This document shows, one piece after another, positions 46,183 through 46,958 of a stretch of 46,958 nucleotides of DNA. The number at the start of each line of letters is the position of its first letter. The first letter of the stretch is position 1. The notes beneath the pieces are model-generated. The model was not told the DNA's origin and made no database searches. It was given only the letters and a program-made list of their open reading frames with translations. The stretch comes from an uncultured Saprospiraceae bacterium. Lineage in GTDB: Bacteria > Bacteroidota > Bacteroidia > Chitinophagales > Saprospiraceae. The stretch is from assembly GCA_937951685.1 (NCBI GenBank), contig CALFBG010000359.1:1-46958 (forward strand), given 5' to 3'. Both the position numbers and the translations under genes were made by a program.

Positions 46183-46701
46183 TTAAAGATTCTTTTGATA
46201 ATTCAATAAGCTTAGTTGTGCTTTCTTTAATCTTTCTTGAGGATTTCCGGTTAGTTCGACGAAAGGCAAGGCTAATTGTCTTAAAGTTGATTGGTACTGA
46301 TCATAAAGTTGAGTACGCTCGTGGGGATGTTCGCGCAAAGGATCCGCTTCCCAAGGCACATCAATTCCGCAAAGGAAATACAAATCGTACGATCGAGTGG
46401 CGAGCTGCGTCGTAATCCAAGGATCACATTGACCATATTTGTATTCGGACCATATTTTCAGTACGACGAGGCTGGTATCACAAAAAAGATAAGCAGGTTC
46501 TTGCAGCGCAAAAGTATCTTCCAAAGCCAATTGTCCTTTAGCAATTTCCAATAAATCCGATGCTAAGTAATCCCGCCCTAAAGCTTCCAGATATTCTCGG
46601 GCATATTCAGGAACCCAAGGCGCTTGGTAATGATTCGCCAGGGCTTTCGCCAAAGAAGTTTTTCCCGTAGATTCGGGTCCTGTAATTACGATTTTATGCA
46701 T
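46183..46701 (-). CDS. NadR-like P-loop kinase/ATPase
   Basis: The 172-residue product has a Walker A motif GPESTGKT (residues 8-15), followed by VPEYAREYLE and a FCDTSLVVLKIWSEYKYG segment. These match the ribosylnicotinamide-kinase domain of NadR and the stand-alone Bacteroidota 'NadR-like ATPase' family. The adenylyltransferase domain of full NadR is absent. Reaction in this organism: probably phosphorylation of a nucleoside-like or vitamin substrate. The neighbouring TPP riboswitch and receptor raise the possibility of a role with thiamin or its precursors, but that is inference. The stop codon at 46183 is only about 13 nt from the riboswitch core, which suggests co-transcription with the receptor. 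The ATG at 46701 gives the full P-loop domain. Confidence 0.85.
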   Translation of the reverse strand: MHKIVITGPESTGKTSLAKALANHYQAPWVPEYAREYLEALGRDYLASDLLEIAKGQLALEDTFALQEPAYLFCDTSLVVLKIWSEYKYGQCDPWITTQLATRSYDLYFLCGIDVPWEADPLREHPHERTQLYDQYQSTLRQLALPFVELTGNPQERLKKAQLSLLNYQKNL

Positions 46702-46958
46702 CCATGCTCCGTTTAATATTTTTAAAAAAAAATAATTAGATCATTTAAATAAGCCTAAATACTTGGGATTAAAAGCCTTGTCTATTAGAATGGTAACATT
46801 CTTGAATGACTTTTAAGATAAGTAGGTTTACCAAATAGATTGGTGATTTTGACGGAAGAAAATTTTGCTTCAATCGAGGCGAAAAATGCAGGAAACCATT
46901 GGTTTTCAAGGCTTTTTAACGAAGAGTGAAATAAAATTTACTCGTCATAAATTAGTGA
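46702..46958. other. Right-end intergenic region with a possible dispersed repeat
   Basis: No annotated gene. Between about 46783 and 46942 both strands carry frames of 30-50 codons that read like protein without a good start: LTEENFASIEAKNAG on the plus strand and SLENQWFPAFFASIEAKFSS on the minus strand. This may be a fragment of a repeated intergenic sequence rather than a gene. It may continue past the window. Confidence 0.35.

Overview
This window comes from a gliding or surface-adhesive Bacteroidota, most likely of the Saprospiria/Lewinella type. The grounds are three giant secreted proteins ending in a type IX secretion (T9SS) type-B 'gliding motility-associated' C-terminal domain, SprB-like repeats, TAnnTTTG-type promoter boxes, a lack of obvious Shine-Dalgarno sites, and a TonB-dependent receptor with a carboxypeptidase-regulatory-like N-domain. 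I saw no tRNA, rRNA, transposase, integrase or CRISPR array.

Layout. Positions 1-31,686 are dominated by four giant genes, all on the minus strand. (i) A M43-type zinc metalloprotease with a long modular tail runs off the left edge (1-5999, at least 1999 residues). (ii) A 3028-residue protein (7874-16960) carries 28 PKD-like domains. (iii) An 1882-residue protein (17548-23196) carries Ig/PKD-like composite modules and SprB repeats. (iv) A 2708-residue protein (23560-31686) has a proprotein-convertase P-domain and about 26 PKD-like domains, most exactly 77 residues long. Only a small MarC-family membrane protein (7065-7691, plus strand) interrupts the block. Proteins ii and iii end in recognisable intrinsic terminators on the minus strand.

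From 32.1 to 43.3 kb the genes are on the plus strand and belong to the cell envelope: an M23 peptidoglycan hydrolase lipoprotein, a lipoprotein with one Asp-box (BNR-type) motif, a full-length bacterial alpha-2-macroglobulin with an intact CxEQ thioester site, a 1138-residue secreted protein of unknown function, and a small outer-membrane beta-barrel-like protein.

From 43.4 to 46.7 kb on the minus strand there is a thiamin-related unit: a NadR-like P-loop kinase/ATPase, then a TPP riboswitch starting just downstream of its stop codon, then a TonB-dependent receptor. The riboswitch makes the receptor a probable outer-membrane importer of thiamin or a precursor.

The most notable patterns are inside the giant repeats. 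In the 3028-residue protein, two extra cysteines are either both present (10 domains) or both absent (18 domains) in every domain. In the 2708-residue protein, the 77-residue domains show a higher-order period of four. The riboswitch between the kinase and receptor genes, a multi-hairpin leader with a terminator ahead of the metalloprotease, and an intergenic motif shared upstream of two of the giant genes also deserve a check.
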